Of a stretch of DNA of 64,000 bases, positions 42,764 through 53,493 are shown one piece after another. The notes beneath the pieces were generated by a model. The model saw only the letters and a list, made by a program, of their open reading frames with translations, was not told the DNA's origin and made no database searches. Numbering within the stretch: position 1 is the first letter of the stretch; each line of letters opens with the position of its first letter. A program made the translations under genes and the position numbers. Location: positions 124,001 to 188,000 of the forward strand of contig NZ_ARXR01000003.1 of assembly GCF_015356855.1 (NCBI RefSeq), given 5' to 3'. Source of the DNA: Alloalcanivorax venustensis ISO4. Its GTDB lineage: Bacteria; Pseudomonadota; Gammaproteobacteria; Pseudomonadales; Alcanivoracaceae.

Positions 42764-44253
42764 TCGCACTGCGGCATCTGCTCCCCGATCAGCCGCTGCC
42801 GGAACGGCTGCGCGACCTGACCATCAACGCACTGCGCCTGGACAGCCGCGCGGTGACCCCCGGTGACCTGTTCCTGGCGGTGCCCGGGCACAACGCGGAC
42901 GGCCGCCAGTTCATCGACGCGGCGATCCGCGCCGGCGCCACCGTGGTGGTGGAAGAGGGCGACACCTTCGCCGTGCATCCGCACGACGGCGCCGTGCGCC
43001 TCACCGTGCCGGAACTGCGCCGCCAGGTCGGCGTGCTGGCGGCGCGCTACTTCGGCGAGCCCGGCCGCCGCCTGAAGGTGATCGGCGTCACCGGCACCAA
43101 CGGCAAGACCAGCATCACCTGGTTCCTGCGTGACGCGCTCAATGCCCTGGGCCACGCCTGCGGTCTGATCGGCACCCTGGGCGTCGGCCTCAAGGGCCAC
43201 GAGGACAGCACCGGGCACACCACGCCGGACCCGATTACCCTGCAGAAAGCGCTGCTCGCCCTGTGCGACGCCGGCGCCGACAGCGTCGCCATGGAAGTGT
43301 CGTCCCACGCCCTCGACCAGCACCGCCTGGGCAGCACCCCGGTGCGTATCGCGGTGTTCAGCAACCTGAGCCGCGATCACCTGGACTACCACGGCGACAT
43401 GGACGCCTATCTGCTCGCCAAGGTGGCGCTGTTCACCCGCCCGGAGCTCCAGGAAGCGGTGATCAACAGCGACGACGCCGCCGCCCCGGTGCTGCTCGGC
43501 CGGCTCAACGACGGCGTGCGCTGCATCACCTACGGCGCCCAGGCCGGCGCCACCGTGCGCTGCGTGGCCTGGCAGCCGCACCCGGACGGCATGGACCTGC
43601 GGCTCACCGTGGGCGGCGAAGCCCTGAACGTGACCCTGCCGCTGTTCGGCGCCTTCAACCTCAGCAACGTGATGGCGGTGGCCGGGGCGCTGCACGGCAG
43701 CGGCGTCGAGCCCCACGCGCTGGCGGACGCCCTGGCCGCGATTACCCCGGTGCCGGGCCGCATGGAGCCGGTCCGCGAAGCGGGCAAGCCCACCGTCATC
43801 GTCGATTACGCGCACACCCCGGACGGCCTGGAAAAAGCCCTGGCGGCGGCGCGCGAGCACTTCCCCGGCCGCCTGCACTGTGTGGTCGGCTGCGGCGGCG
43901 ACCGGGACACCGGCAAACGCCCGCTGATGGCCGCCGCCGCCGAGCGCGGCGCCGACCGGGTGCTGTTCACCAGCGACAACCCGCGCGGTGAGAACCCGGA
44001 CGCGATCATCGACCAGATGCGCGCCGGCCTCGACGATCCCAGCGCCGTGCAGATGGAAACCGACCGCCGCCGCGCGGTGGCGCTGGCGGTGTCCCAGGCC
44101 GGCGCCGACGACGTGGTGCTGGTGGCCGGCAAAGGCCACGAGGATTATCAGGAGGTGGCCGGTGAGCGCCACCCCATGGACGACCGCGACCTGGCCCGCG
44201 AGGCCCTGGCCGCGTGGCGAGTGCCGGCCGCCCCGGCAGGGGGGACCGCATGA
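42760..44253 (+). CDS. murE: UDP-MurNAc-L-Ala-D-Glu:meso-DAP ligase MurE
   Basis: A 497-residue Mur ligase that adds the third stem-peptide residue. ATP loop [14 protein letters not shown] (about 110), carbamylated-Lys region, and DNPR in [11 protein letters not shown] (about 405-415), the motif linked to meso-diaminopimelate rather than lysine as substrate. The C-terminal [12 protein letters not shown] is conserved. The ATG lies inside the ftsI stop (overlap 4 bp) and its own stop overlaps the murF start. Confidence 0.95.
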   Translation: MIALRHLLPDQPLPERLRDLTINALRLDSRAVTPGDLFLAVPGHNADGRQFIDAAIRAGATVVVEEGDTFAVHPHDGAVRLTVPELRRQVGVLAARYFGEPGRRLKVIGVTGTNGKTSITWFLRDALNALGHACGLIGTLGVGLKGHEDSTGHTTPDPITLQKALLALCDAGADSVAMEVSSHALDQHRLGSTPVRIAVFSNLSRDHLDYHGDMDAYLLAKVALFTRPELQEAVINSDDAAAPVLLGRLNDGVRCITYGAQAGATVRCVAWQPHPDGMDLRLTVGGEALNVTLPLFGAFNLSNVMAVAGALHGSGVEPHALADALAAITPVPGRMEPVREAGKPTVIVDYAHTPDGLEKALAAAREHFPGRLHCVVGCGGDRDTGKRPLMAAAAERGADRVLFTSDNPRGENPDAIIDQMRAGLDDPSAVQMETDRRRAVALAVSQAGADDVVLVAGKGHEDYQEVAGERHPMDDRDLAREALAAWRVPAAPAGGTA

Positions 44254-45602
44254 TGCGCCTGTCCCAGATCCGTGACTGGACCGCCGGCGAGATGCGCGGC
44301 AGCGACCGCACCCTGAGCGCGGTCAGCACCGACACCCGCACGCTGGGCCCGGACAGCCTGTTCGTGGCGCTGCGGGGCGAGCGATTCGACGGCCACGCCT
44401 TCCTGGCCCAGGCTCGGGACGCCGGCGCGGTGGCCGCGCTGATTGATTACGACAGCGAACAGGGCAGCGACACCGGCGTGTTCGACGCCGACGTGCGCGT
44501 TGCCGACACCCGCCAGGGGCTCGGCCGCCTGGCCGCCGGTTACGCCGCCCAGTTCCCGGTGCCGCGTGTGGCGGTCACCGGCAACGCCGGCAAGACCACC
44601 GTGAAAGAGATGATCGCCGTGCTGCTGGGCGAGGGCACCCTGGCCACCCACGGCAACCTCAACAACGACATCGGCGTTCCGCTCACCCTGCTGCGCCTGA
44701 CCGCCGAACACCGCCAGGCGGTGATCGAGCTGGGCGCCAACGCCCCCGGCGAAATCGCCTGGACCAGCGGCCTGGTGAAGCCGAACGTGGCGCTGATCAC
44801 CAACGTCACCGGCGCCCACCTGGAGGGCTTCGGCTCCATGGACGGCATCGCCCGCGCCAAGGCGGAAATCTTCACCGGCTGCGCCGCCGGCGGCACCGCG
44901 GTGATCAACGGCGACGACCACTACGCCGCCTTCTTCACCGACCAGGCCCGCGCCGCCGGCCTGAACATCGTCACCGTGGGCCGTGAGCAGGGCGACCTGC
45001 ACGCCGACGCGGTGCGCCTGGACGAGCACGGCTGCGACTTCGTGCTGCAGCCCCTGGGGCTGACCCTGCGCCTGCCGCTGGTGGGCGCCCACCAGATCAG
45101 CAACGCGCTGATGGCGCTGGCCGCCGTGCAGGCGCTGGGCGTCGACCTGACGGAACGGGCGCCGCGCCTGGCACAGCTGAAGCCGGTCCCGGGACGCATG
45201 AACGTGATCGACTGCCAGGGCGGCACCCTGGTGGACGACACCTATAACGCCAACCCCGGCTCGGTACGGGCGGCCATCGCCTGGCTGGCCGGGCGGCCGT
45301 CACCGCGCACTCTGGTGCTGGGCGCCATGGGGGAATTGGGCCCCAGCGCCGAGACGCTGGTGACTGAATTGGGCGCCAACGCCCGGGCCGCCGGCATCGA
45401 CACGCTGATCACCCTGCCGGGCGCCGAAGCGGCCGCCCGCGGCTTCGGTGACGGCGCCGAGCCGGTGGAACATTTCGATCAGGCCGCCGAACGGGCAGCG
45501 GGAACGCTGGCCCGGGGCGGCACGGTATTGGTCAAGGGGTCGCGCAGTGCCCGCATGGAGCAAGTGGTGCAACGGCTTACCGATAAGGGGAGGGGGCACT
45601 GA
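44250..45602 (+). CDS. murF: UDP-MurNAc-tripeptide:D-Ala-D-Ala ligase MurF
   Basis: A 450-residue Mur ligase that completes the pentapeptide precursor. [20 protein letters not shown] is the family N-terminal block, [13 protein letters not shown] the ATP loop, and [15 protein letters not shown] the conserved central-to-C-terminal motif. Two adjacent ATG codons (44250 and 44253) overlap the murE stop; either could serve. mraY begins at the murF stop (TGATG). Confidence 0.94.
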   Translation: MMRLSQIRDWTAGEMRGSDRTLSAVSTDTRTLGPDSLFVALRGERFDGHAFLAQARDAGAVAALIDYDSEQGSDTGVFDADVRVADTRQGLGRLAAGYAAQFPVPRVAVTGNAGKTTVKEMIAVLLGEGTLATHGNLNNDIGVPLTLLRLTAEHRQAVIELGANAPGEIAWTSGLVKPNVALITNVTGAHLEGFGSMDGIARAKAEIFTGCAAGGTAVINGDDHYAAFFTDQARAAGLNIVTVGREQGDLHADAVRLDEHGCDFVLQPLGLTLRLPLVGAHQISNALMALAAVQALGVDLTERAPRLAQLKPVPGRMNVIDCQGGTLVDDTYNANPGSVRAAIAWLAGRPSPRTLVLGAMGELGPSAETLVTELGANARAAGIDTLITLPGAEAAARGFGDGAEPVEHFDQAAERAAGTLARGGTVLVKGSRSARMEQVVQRLTDKGRGH

Positions 45603-46684
45603 TGTTGCTTTGGCTGGCGGAACTGCTGGGTGAGTTTTATACCGGATTCCTGGTGGTCCAATACATTACCTTGCGCGCCATTCTGGCGGTGCTGACGGCG
45701 CTGTTCCTGGCGTTCTGGATCGGTCCGATCATGATCCGCAAGCTGCAGGAAAAGCAGGTCGGCCAGGCGATCCGCGACGACGGCCCCAAGAGCCACCTCA
45801 GCAAGGCCGGCACCCCGACCATGGGCGGCGGCCTGATTCTGATCTCGATCGCCATCTCCACCCTGCTGTGGGCGGATCTGAGCAACCGCTTCGTGTGGAT
45901 CACCCTGGGCGTGCTGGTGGTGTTCGGCGCCGTGGGCTGGGTCGACGACTGGCGCAAGGTGATCGAGAAGAACCCGCGCGGCCTGCCGGCGCGCTGGAAG
46001 TATTTCTGGCAGTCCGTGGGTGCGCTGGGCGCCGGCCTGGCCCTGTTCTGGACCGCCCAGAGCCCGCAGGAAACCCAGCTGATCGTGCCGTTCTTCAAGA
46101 CCGTGGCGATCAACATGGGCTGGTTCTACGTGGTGCTGACCTATTTCGTGATCAACGGCACCTCCAACGCGGTCAACCTGACCGACGGCCTGGACGGCCT
46201 GGCGATCATGCCCACCGTGCTGGTGGCGGCGGCGCTGGGCATCTTCGCCTACGCCAGCGGCCACGCGGAGTTCGCCACCTACCTGCAGATTCCCTACATC
46301 GCCGGCGCCGGTGAATTGGTGGTGATCGTCGCCGGCCTGTGCGGCGCCGGGCTCGGCTTTTTGTGGTTCAACGCTTACCCGGCGCAGGTGTTCATGGGCG
46401 ACGTGGGCGCGCTGGCGCTGGGCGCGGTGCTCGGTGTGATGGCGGTGATCGTCCGCCAGGAAATCGTGCTGTTCATCATGGGCGGTGTGTTCGTCATGGA
46501 GACGGTGTCGGTGATGCTGCAGGTGGCCTCGTTCAAGCTCACCGGCCGGCGCATTTTCCGCATGGCGCCGATCCATCACCACTTTGAGCTCAAGGGCTGG
46601 CCGGAACCGAAGATCATCGTTCGGTTCTGGATCATTACCGTAATTCTCGTACTGGTGGGTCTGGCGACCCTCAAGATTCGATAG
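45602..46684 (+). CDS. mraY: Phospho-MurNAc-pentapeptide translocase MraY
   Basis: A 360-residue polytopic enzyme with about ten membrane segments. It moves phospho-MurNAc-pentapeptide from UDP to undecaprenyl phosphate (lipid I). Active-site sequences: [21 protein letters not shown] (the Asp pair), [13 protein letters not shown], and [15 protein letters not shown] on the cytoplasmic loop. Full length; start coupled to murF. Confidence 0.96.
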   Translation: MLLWLAELLGEFYTGFLVVQYITLRAILAVLTALFLAFWIGPIMIRKLQEKQVGQAIRDDGPKSHLSKAGTPTMGGGLILISIAISTLLWADLSNRFVWITLGVLVVFGAVGWVDDWRKVIEKNPRGLPARWKYFWQSVGALGAGLALFWTAQSPQETQLIVPFFKTVAINMGWFYVVLTYFVINGTSNAVNLTDGLDGLAIMPTVLVAAALGIFAYASGHAEFATYLQIPYIAGAGELVVIVAGLCGAGLGFLWFNAYPAQVFMGDVGALALGAVLGVMAVIVRQEIVLFIMGGVFVMETVSVMLQVASFKLTGRRIFRMAPIHHHFELKGWPEPKIIVRFWIITVILVLVGLATLKIR

Positions 46685-46701
46685 GACGGGCGTAAACGTA
46701 T

Positions 46702-48027
46702 ATGGCGAAAGACGCGTTCGATCTGGTTATTGGCCTGGGTGTTTCCGGCCGCTCCGTGATCCGCTACCTGGCGGATCAGGGTATGCCCGTGCGCGCCCTG
46801 GATACCCGCGATGCGCCCGCGGGTCTGGACGAACTGCGTGAGCAGCATCCCAAGCTCAAGATTCACACCGGCGGCTTCAAGGGCTCGTGGATGAAGCGGG
46901 CCCAGCGTCTTATCGTCAGCCCCGGCGTTGCAGTGTCGACGCCGGCCATCGCCGAGCAGATCGCCGAGGGCAAGGAAGTGATCGGCGACATCGAGCTGTT
47001 CGCCCGCGCCGCCAGCCGCCCGCTGGTGGGCATCACCGGGTCCAACGCCAAGAGCACCGTGGTCACCCTGCTCGGCGAAGTGGCGCGCGCCTGCGACGCC
47101 AAGCCGGGCGTGGGCGGCAACCTGGGTGTGCCGGCGCTGGATCTGCTGCGCGAGGAAGCGGAGCTGTACGTGCTGGAGCTGTCCAGCTTCCAGCTGGAAA
47201 CCACCTACAGCCTCAACGCCCAGGTCGCTTCGATTCTCAACCTGTCCCAGGACCACCTGGACCGCTACGGCAAGTTCAGCGACTACCTGGCCGCCAAGCA
47301 GCGTATCTACGACGGCTGCCAGGTGGCGGTGTGGAACCGCGACGACCTGGCCACCCGTCCGCAGACCCAGGTGCCCCGGGAAATCACCTTCGGCAGCCAC
47401 CCGGAAGCGCACTACCAGCTGGATACCGACAAGCAGATGCTCTGCCACCAGGGCGAGACCCTGCTGCACGTGGACGAGCTGGCGCTCACCGGCCACCACA
47501 ACGCCATGAACGTGCTGGCGGTGCTGGCCATGGCCGACGCCCTGGGCTTCGACCGCGCCACCACGCTGGCCACAGTGAAACAGTTCAAGGGCCTGCCGCA
47601 CCGCTGCCAGCTGGTGGCGGAGGACGCCCGCATCCGCTGGATCAACGATTCCAAGGCCACCAACGTGGGCGCCACGCTGGCGGCGCTCACCGGTATTGGT
47701 GAAGCCATCGAAGGCCGCGTGATCCTGATCGCCGGCGGCCAGGGCAAGGGCCAGGACTTCTCGCCGCTGGGCGAGCCGGCGCGCCAGTATCTGCGCGCCG
47801 CCCTGGTGCTCGGCCAGGACGCGGACAAAGTGGCCGACGGCCTGTCCGGCGTGCCCTGCGAACGGGTCGCGGACATGGCGGCGGCGGTCAAGCGTGCCGC
47901 GCAACTGGCGCAGCCCGGCGACGCCGTGCTGCTGTCGCCGGCGTGCGCCTCCTTCGACATGTACGACAGCTACGTGGCCCGTGGCGACGACTTCTCCGCC
48001 CGCGCCCGGGAGGTGACCCATGGCTAG
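46702..48027 (+). CDS. murD: UDP-MurNAc-L-Ala:D-Glu ligase MurD
   Basis: A 441-residue Mur ligase. ATP loop GITGSNAKSTVVTLL (SNAKST instead of the commoner TNGKST, as in other pseudomonads), LELSSFQLE, HRCQLVAE and INDSKATNVGAT are all conserved. It adds D-glutamate to UDP-MurNAc-L-alanine. It starts 17 bp after mraY, one of the few non-overlapping junctions here, and its end overlaps ftsW by 8 bp. Confidence 0.95.
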   Translation: MAKDAFDLVIGLGVSGRSVIRYLADQGMPVRALDTRDAPAGLDELREQHPKLKIHTGGFKGSWMKRAQRLIVSPGVAVSTPAIAEQIAEGKEVIGDIELFARAASRPLVGITGSNAKSTVVTLLGEVARACDAKPGVGGNLGVPALDLLREEAELYVLELSSFQLETTYSLNAQVASILNLSQDHLDRYGKFSDYLAAKQRIYDGCQVAVWNRDDLATRPQTQVPREITFGSHPEAHYQLDTDKQMLCHQGETLLHVDELALTGHHNAMNVLAVLAMADALGFDRATTLATVKQFKGLPHRCQLVAEDARIRWINDSKATNVGATLAALTGIGEAIEGRVILIAGGQGKGQDFSPLGEPARQYLRAALVLGQDADKVADGLSGVPCERVADMAAAVKRAAQLAQPGDAVLLSPACASFDMYDSYVARGDDFSARAREVTHG

Positions 48028-49174
48028 CGCCCTGGTGGACGTACGCGATCCGGGCCTCGACCGCCCGCTGCTGTGGACCGTGGCGCTGCTGGCCCTGGCC
48101 GGGCTGGTGATCGTCACCTCCGCGTCGCTGCAGATCGCCGAAACCCGCCTGGACAGCCCCTTCCACTACGGCCTGCGCCACGGCATCTATCTGCTCGCCA
48201 GCGTCGGCCTGGGCGTGTTCGTGTACTGCTGCGTGCCGCTCACCCTGCTGGAAAAGCTGCGCTTCGCCATGCTGCCGGTGGCGCTGGTGGCGCTGGTGAT
48301 GGTGTTCATCCCCGGCCTCGGCCGGGAAGTGAACGGCTCCACCCGCTGGATCGCGCTGCCGGGCCTGACCATTCAGGCCTCGGAAATCGTCAAGCTGTGC
48401 TTCGTGCTCTACCTGGCCGGCTACATCGCCCAGCACAAGGCGGCCCTGGAAAGCGGCTGGAAGGCCTTCCTGCTGCCGCTGGGCGTGCTCGCCGCGCTCA
48501 CCTTCATGCTGCTGCTGCAGCCGGATTTCGGCGCCGTGGTGGTGTTGGGCATCGCCGCCATGGGCATGCTGTTCCTGGCCGGCGTGCCGACCCTGCGGTT
48601 CCTGATCATCGGCCTCGCCGTGGTGGCCCTGGGCGCCGTGGTGGCGCTGGCGGAGCCCTACCGGGTGGCGCGCCTGATGAGCTTCACCGACCCCTGGGCG
48701 GACCAGTACGGCGCCGGCTACCAGCTCACCCAGAGCCTGATCGCCTTCGGGCGCGGCCACTGGCTGGGCGTGGGCCTGGGCAACAGCGTGCAGAAGCTGT
48801 TCTACCTGCCCGAAGCGCATACCGATTTCGTATTCGCGGTGCTCGCCGAGGAGTGGGGCCTGGTCGGCACCCTGGCGATGATCGTCGGCTTCGCGGTGCT
48901 CGGCTGGCGTCTGTTCGTGATCGGACGCGGCCTGGAGCAGCGCGGTTTTCTTTACCACGCCTATCTGGTGTACGGCACCGCGCTGGTGCTGTGCGCCCAG
49001 GCGTTCATCAACGTGGGTGTGAACATGGGTGTGTTGCCCACCAAGGGACTGACGCTGCCGTTCGTAAGTTACGGCGGCTCCTCGCTGCTGATCTGTTCGG
49101 TGATGATCGCGCTGGTACTGCGCGCCAGCACCGAGCAATCGCGGCTGCAGGCACGCGGGAGGAGCAAACGATGA
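48020..49174 (+). CDS. ftsW: Septal glycosyltransferase FtsW
   Basis: A 384-residue SEDS family polymerase with about ten membrane segments. GSTRWIALPGLTIQASEIVK and LLLQPDFGAVVVL hold the conserved loops; LPEAHTDFVFAVLAEEWGL and GVLPTKGLTLPFVSYGGSSL are hallmark SEDS sequences, and the catalytic Asp corresponds to that in PEAHTDF or a neighbouring loop. It polymerises lipid II at the septum with FtsI. Confidence 0.95.
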   Translation: MASALVDVRDPGLDRPLLWTVALLALAGLVIVTSASLQIAETRLDSPFHYGLRHGIYLLASVGLGVFVYCCVPLTLLEKLRFAMLPVALVALVMVFIPGLGREVNGSTRWIALPGLTIQASEIVKLCFVLYLAGYIAQHKAALESGWKAFLLPLGVLAALTFMLLLQPDFGAVVVLGIAAMGMLFLAGVPTLRFLIIGLAVVALGAVVALAEPYRVARLMSFTDPWADQYGAGYQLTQSLIAFGRGHWLGVGLGNSVQKLFYLPEAHTDFVFAVLAEEWGLVGTLAMIVGFAVLGWRLFVIGRGLEQRGFLYHAYLVYGTALVLCAQAFINVGVNMGVLPTKGLTLPFVSYGGSSLLICSVMIALVLRASTEQSRLQARGRSKR

Positions 49175-50238
49175 GCGCCACGGTATTGATCATGGCCGGC
49201 GGCACCGGCGGCCACGTGTTCCCCGCCCTGGCGGTGGCCCGGCAGCTGCAGGACGCCGGCTACCGGGTGCTGTGGCTGGGCGCCGAAGGCGGCATGGAAA
49301 CCCGTCTGGTGGAGCGCCACGGCTTTGAGATCGTCAGCCTGGCCGTCGGGCGCCTGCGTGGCGGCGGCGTAAAACGCAAGCTGCTCGGGCCGCTGCAGCT
49401 GCTGCGCGCAATGTGGCAGGCCTGCGCCGTGATTCGCCGCGAGCGTCCGGTGCTGGCGGTGGGCTTCGGTGGTTTTGTCAGCGCCCCCGGCGGCCTGGCC
49501 GCCAAACTGTGCCGCGTGCCGCTGGTGATCCACGAGCAGAACGCGGCGCCCGGGCTCACCAACCGCATGCTGTCGCGCTTCGCCACCGAAACCCTGGAAG
49601 GGTTCGAAGGCGCGCTGCCCGGCGGCATCTGGGTGGGCAACCCGGTGCGCCGCGAGATCGCCGAGCTGCCCGACCCGGCGGAACGCTACGGCGTGCGCCA
49701 GGGCCCGCTGCACATTCTGGTGCTGGGCGGCAGCCAGGGCGCGCTGGCCTTGAACCAGGACCTGCCGGAGCTGCTGCTGGCGTCCCTGGGCGCCCATCTG
49801 CAGGTGCGCCACCAGTGCGGCGCCGGCCGCACCGGCGAAGCCGAGCCGGTCTACAAGGCCCTGGGCCTGGACGCCCAGGTCAGTGAATTTATCGATGACA
49901 TGGCCGAGGCCTACGCCTGGGCGGATCTGGTGGTGTGCCGCGCCGGCGCCCTGACCGTGGCGGAAGTGGCCGCCGCCGGGGTGGCCGCGCTGTTCGTGCC
50001 GCTGCCCAGCGCGGTGGACGACCACCAGACCCTGAACGCCCGCTGGCTGGTGGATCGCGGCGCCGCCCTGATGCTGCCGCAGGCGGAAATGAACGCCGGC
50101 GCCCTGGCGCGCAGCCTGGCCGGAATGATGGAACGGGACGCCCTGGCGCAGATCGCGCGGCGTGCCCGCCAGCTGGCGGTGCCGGACAGCGCCGCCCGGG
50201 TGGCGAAACTATGCGAGGAGGTCGCCCATGGCGATTAA
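49171..50238 (+). CDS. murG: Lipid II synthase MurG
   Basis: A 355-residue GT28 glycosyltransferase: adds GlcNAc to lipid I. G-loops [19 protein letters not shown] (about 8-26) and [17 protein letters not shown], then [15 protein letters not shown] and the C-terminal donor site [16 protein letters not shown]. The start at 49171 overlaps the ftsW stop (ATGA). The reading frame is open much further upstream through ftsW, but that is only GC-driven. Confidence 0.95.
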   Translation: MSATVLIMAGGTGGHVFPALAVARQLQDAGYRVLWLGAEGGMETRLVERHGFEIVSLAVGRLRGGGVKRKLLGPLQLLRAMWQACAVIRRERPVLAVGFGGFVSAPGGLAAKLCRVPLVIHEQNAAPGLTNRMLSRFATETLEGFEGALPGGIWVGNPVRREIAELPDPAERYGVRQGPLHILVLGGSQGALALNQDLPELLLASLGAHLQVRHQCGAGRTGEAEPVYKALGLDAQVSEFIDDMAEAYAWADLVVCRAGALTVAEVAAAGVAALFVPLPSAVDDHQTLNARWLVDRGAALMLPQAEMNAGALARSLAGMMERDALAQIARRARQLAVPDSAARVAKLCEEVAHGD

Positions 50239-51673
50239 ACATACCGTGCCTGAAATGCGGCGGATTCGCGGTATCCACTTCGTGGGTATCGGCGGCGCCG
50301 GCATGTGCGGGATCGCCGAAGTCCTGGCCAACCAGGGCTACGCCATCAGTGGCAGTGACATCAAGGAATCGCCGGTGGTGGACCACCTGCGGTCCCTGGG
50401 CGCGCGGGTGGAAATCGGCCACCGGGCCGAAAACATCGGCGACGCCGACGTGGTGGTGACCTCCTCGGCGGTCAACACCGAGAACCTGGAAGTTGCCGAA
50501 GCCCACGCCCGCCGGGTGCCGGTAGTGCCGCGCGCGGAAATGCTCGCCGAGCTGATGCGCTTCCGCCACGGCATCGCCGTGGCCGGCACCCACGGCAAGA
50601 CCACTACCACCTCCATGGTGGCGGCGATTCTCGGCGAAGCCGGGCTGGATCCCACTTTCGTGATCGGCGGCCGCCTGAACAGCGCGGGCACCAACGCGCG
50701 CCTCGGCCAGAGCCGCTATCTGGTCGCCGAAGCGGACGAGTCCGACGCCAGCTTCCTGCACCTGCAGCCGATGAGCGCCATCGTCACCAATATCGACGCC
50801 GACCACATGCACACCTACGGCGGTGACTTCGCGCGGCTGGAAAACACCTTTATCGAGTTCCTGCACAACCTGCCGTTCTACGGCGTGGCGGTGCTGTGCG
50901 TGGACGACCCGGTGGTGCGCAAACTGCTGCCCCGGGTCAACCGCCAGGTGATCCGCTACGGCTTCAGCGACGACGCCGACCTGCGCGCCGAGAACGTGCG
51001 CCAGACCGGCATGAGCACCGCCTTTCGGGTGGTGCGCACCGAAGGCGAGCCGTTGGAGATCACCCTCAACATGCCGGGCCGCCATAACGTGCTGAACGCC
51101 CTGGCGGCGATCGCCGTGGCCGCCGACGAGGGCGCCGACGACGAGGCCATCGTGCGCGGCCTGAACGGCTTCACCGGGGTCGGCCGCCGCTTCGACGTGC
51201 TCGGCGAGTACCCCTGCGCCGACGGCGGCAGCGCCACCCTGGTGGACGACTACGGCCACCATCCCCGCGAAGTGGCCGCCACCATCGCGGCGATCCGCGA
51301 CGGCTGGCCCGGCCGCCGGCTGGTGATGCTGTTCCAGCCGCACCGCTATACCCGCACCCGTGACCTCTATGAGGACTTCGTGGACGTACTGGGCGGTGTC
51401 GATCAACTGCTGATGCTGGAAGTCTACAGCGCCGGCGAAGACGCCATCCCCGGCGCCGACACCCGCGCCCTGATGCGCAGCCTGCGCCAGCGCGCCCGGG
51501 TGGAGCCGGTGTTCGTGGACGACCCGGCCAAGCTGCCCGAGCTGCTCGCCAATGTGCTGCAGGGCGGCGATCTGCTGGTTACCCAGGGCGCCGGCAACGT
51601 GGGCGGTATCGCCCGCGAACTGGCGGCGCGCATCGAACCCACCGACGGCCACGGAGGCGCCCATGGTCGATAG
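50228..51673 (+). CDS. murC: UDP-MurNAc:L-alanine ligase MurC
   Basis: A 481-residue Mur ligase. [16 protein letters not shown] is the UDP-binding N-terminus, [15 protein letters not shown] the ATP loop, [15 protein letters not shown] and [15 protein letters not shown] further conserved blocks. It starts the stem peptide. ATG at 50228 lies 11 bp inside murG, and ddl in turn starts 11 bp inside murC. Confidence 0.95.
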   Translation: MAIKHTVPEMRRIRGIHFVGIGGAGMCGIAEVLANQGYAISGSDIKESPVVDHLRSLGARVEIGHRAENIGDADVVVTSSAVNTENLEVAEAHARRVPVVPRAEMLAELMRFRHGIAVAGTHGKTTTTSMVAAILGEAGLDPTFVIGGRLNSAGTNARLGQSRYLVAEADESDASFLHLQPMSAIVTNIDADHMHTYGGDFARLENTFIEFLHNLPFYGVAVLCVDDPVVRKLLPRVNRQVIRYGFSDDADLRAENVRQTGMSTAFRVVRTEGEPLEITLNMPGRHNVLNALAAIAVAADEGADDEAIVRGLNGFTGVGRRFDVLGEYPCADGGSATLVDDYGHHPREVAATIAAIRDGWPGRRLVMLFQPHRYTRTRDLYEDFVDVLGGVDQLLMLEVYSAGEDAIPGADTRALMRSLRQRARVEPVFVDDPAKLPELLANVLQGGDLLVTQGAGNVGGIARELAARIEPTDGHGGAHGR

Positions 51674-52658
51674 CGGCAAGGCGCCCGGCATGGCGCTGAC
51701 CAGCGAAATGAAGCAGCGCCTGGCCCGCATCGGCCGGGTGGCGGTGCTCGCCGGCGGCGATTCCGCGGAGCGCTCCGTGTCCCTGAAGAGCGGCGCGGCG
51801 GTGCACCAGGCGCTGCGCCAGCTGGGCCTGATCGCCGAGCTGGTGGACCCGGCGGAGCGCGGCGTGGACACCCTTAAGGGCTTCGACGTGGCCTTTATCG
51901 CCCTGCACGGGCGGGGCGGCGAAGACGGCGTGATCCAGGGGCTGCTGGAGCATCTGAAACTGCCGTACACCGGCTCCGGCGTGATGGCGTCCGCCATCGG
52001 CATGGACAAGGTGCGCACCAAACAACTGTGGAAGGGCGCCGGCCTGCCCACGCCGCCGTTCTACGTGGCCGGCCTGGACGACCGTGATATCGGCTTCCCG
52101 CTGATGGTGAAACCGTCCCACGAGGGCTCCTCCATCGGCATGGCCAAGGTGGACAGCGCGGCGGAACTGAACAAAGCCCTGGAAGACGCCCGCGCCTACG
52201 ACAGCGACGTGCTGGTGGAAGCCTGGGTGCGCGGCCCGGAGTACACCGTGGCGATCGTCGATGGCCGGGCGCTGCCGTCGATCCGCCTGAAGACGCCCAA
52301 CGCGTTCTATGACTTCGAGGCCAAGTACCAGTCCAACAGCACCGAGTACCTGTGCCCGGCGGGCCTCGACGACGCCGACGAGCAGGCCCTGCGCGCGCTC
52401 GCCCTGAAGGCGTTCGAGGCGGTGGGCTGCCAGGGCTGGGGCCGCGTCGACGTGATGCGCGACGAACACGGCGACTGGCAGCTGCTGGAAGTGAACACCG
52501 TACCGGGCATGACCGATCACAGCCTGGTGCCGATGGCCGCCAAGGCCGACGGCGACGATTTCGCCACTCTGGTGGCACGCATTCTGTTGGAAGCGGTGGA
52601 CCGGTTTCCGCCGCGCAAGGCGAACAAAGCGAGCAAAGGGAGCAAGCCCCGTGGCTAA
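51663..52658 (+). CDS. ddlB: D-alanine:D-alanine ligase
   Basis: A 331-residue ATP-grasp ligase giving the D-Ala-D-Ala dipeptide used by Mur[52 protein letters not shown] and [17 protein letters not shown] cover the ATP-grasp and active-site loops. The tail is Lys/Ser-rich ([13 protein letters not shown]) and overlaps the ftsQ start by 8 bp. Confidence 0.95.
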   Translation: MVDSGKAPGMALTSEMKQRLARIGRVAVLAGGDSAERSVSLKSGAAVHQALRQLGLIAELVDPAERGVDTLKGFDVAFIALHGRGGEDGVIQGLLEHLKLPYTGSGVMASAIGMDKVRTKQLWKGAGLPTPPFYVAGLDDRDIGFPLMVKPSHEGSSIGMAKVDSAAELNKALEDARAYDSDVLVEAWVRGPEYTVAIVDGRALPSIRLKTPNAFYDFEAKYQSNSTEYLCPAGLDDADEQALRALALKAFEAVGCQGWGRVDVMRDEHGDWQLLEVNTVPGMTDHSLVPMAAKADGDDFATLVARILLEAVDRFPPRKANKASKGSKPRG

Positions 52659-53469
52659 GGCCAGACGCCAGACACCGGACGCCCGCCGCACACGCGGCGC
52701 GTCCCCCAAGGCGACCCGCGCCAAGCGGCAGGCGCCCGCCGTGCCGATCCGCGAGCGGTTGGCGGCGGCGCTGCCCGGCGCGCTGGCCGGGCTGGTGGCG
52801 ATCACCGTGGTGGCCGGCGTGATCTGGCTGCCGCGGGTGCTGGACCAGTACCCGATCCGCCAGGTGGGCGTGGACGGCGTCACCGACGTGCGCCGACAGC
52901 AGCAGGTGCAGACCGCGCTGGCCTCGCTGGTGCGCGACGCCAACTACTTCTCGGTGCCGCTGGAGCAGATCTACCAGCGCGCCCGCGGCCTGAGCTGGGT
53001 GTCGGAGGTGTCCGTGCGCCGCCAGTGGCCGGACACGGTGAGCCTGGACGTCACCGAGCGCGAGCCGGTGGCGGTGTGGAACGAAGCGGTGCTGGTGGCC
53101 CGCGACGGCGAGCCGTTCAAGGCGCTCAAACAATACGATCTGGCCGGGCTGCCGCGCCTCAACGGCCCCGACCAGCGCCTGGAGGAAGTGATGAGCTTCT
53201 ACCACAGCATGGGCAAGCTGCTGCGTGACGTGGGCCTGGGCATCGAACGAATGGAAGTGAACGCCCGGCTGACCGCCCGGCTGACTTTGGACAACCAAAT
53301 GCAGCTGGTGGTGGACCGGGAAAATTACGTGGGCAAGTTACGCCGTTTCACGCGCCTGTATCGCGGTGTACTGAGCACCGACAGCCGTGGCGTGGCGCGG
53401 GTCGATTTGCGCTATGCCGATGGCATCGCGGTGACCTGGCGCGACGCGGAAGCGGACAAGAATGCTTAA
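52651..53469 (+). CDS. ftsQ: Cell division protein FtsQ
   Basis: A 272-residue bitopic protein: basic cytoplasmic tail (1-44), membrane anchor (about 46-64, ALAGLVAITVVAGVIWLP), POTRA domain (YPIRQVGVDGVTDVRRQQQV to VTEREPVAVWNE) and the FtsQ/DivIB beta domain. It recruits FtsLB. It begins with GTG at 52651 with GGGAG upstream. Confidence 0.92.
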   Translation: MAKARRQTPDARRTRGASPKATRAKRQAPAVPIRERLAAALPGALAGLVAITVVAGVIWLPRVLDQYPIRQVGVDGVTDVRRQQQVQTALASLVRDANYFSVPLEQIYQRARGLSWVSEVSVRRQWPDTVSLDVTEREPVAVWNEAVLVARDGEPFKALKQYDLAGLPRLNGPDQRLEEVMSFYHSMGKLLRDVGLGIERMEVNARLTARLTLDNQMQLVVDRENYVGKLRRFTRLYRGVLSTDSRGVARVDLRYADGIAVTWRDAEADKNA

Positions 53470-53493
53470 GCAGAAACAGAGGATGTACCTCTA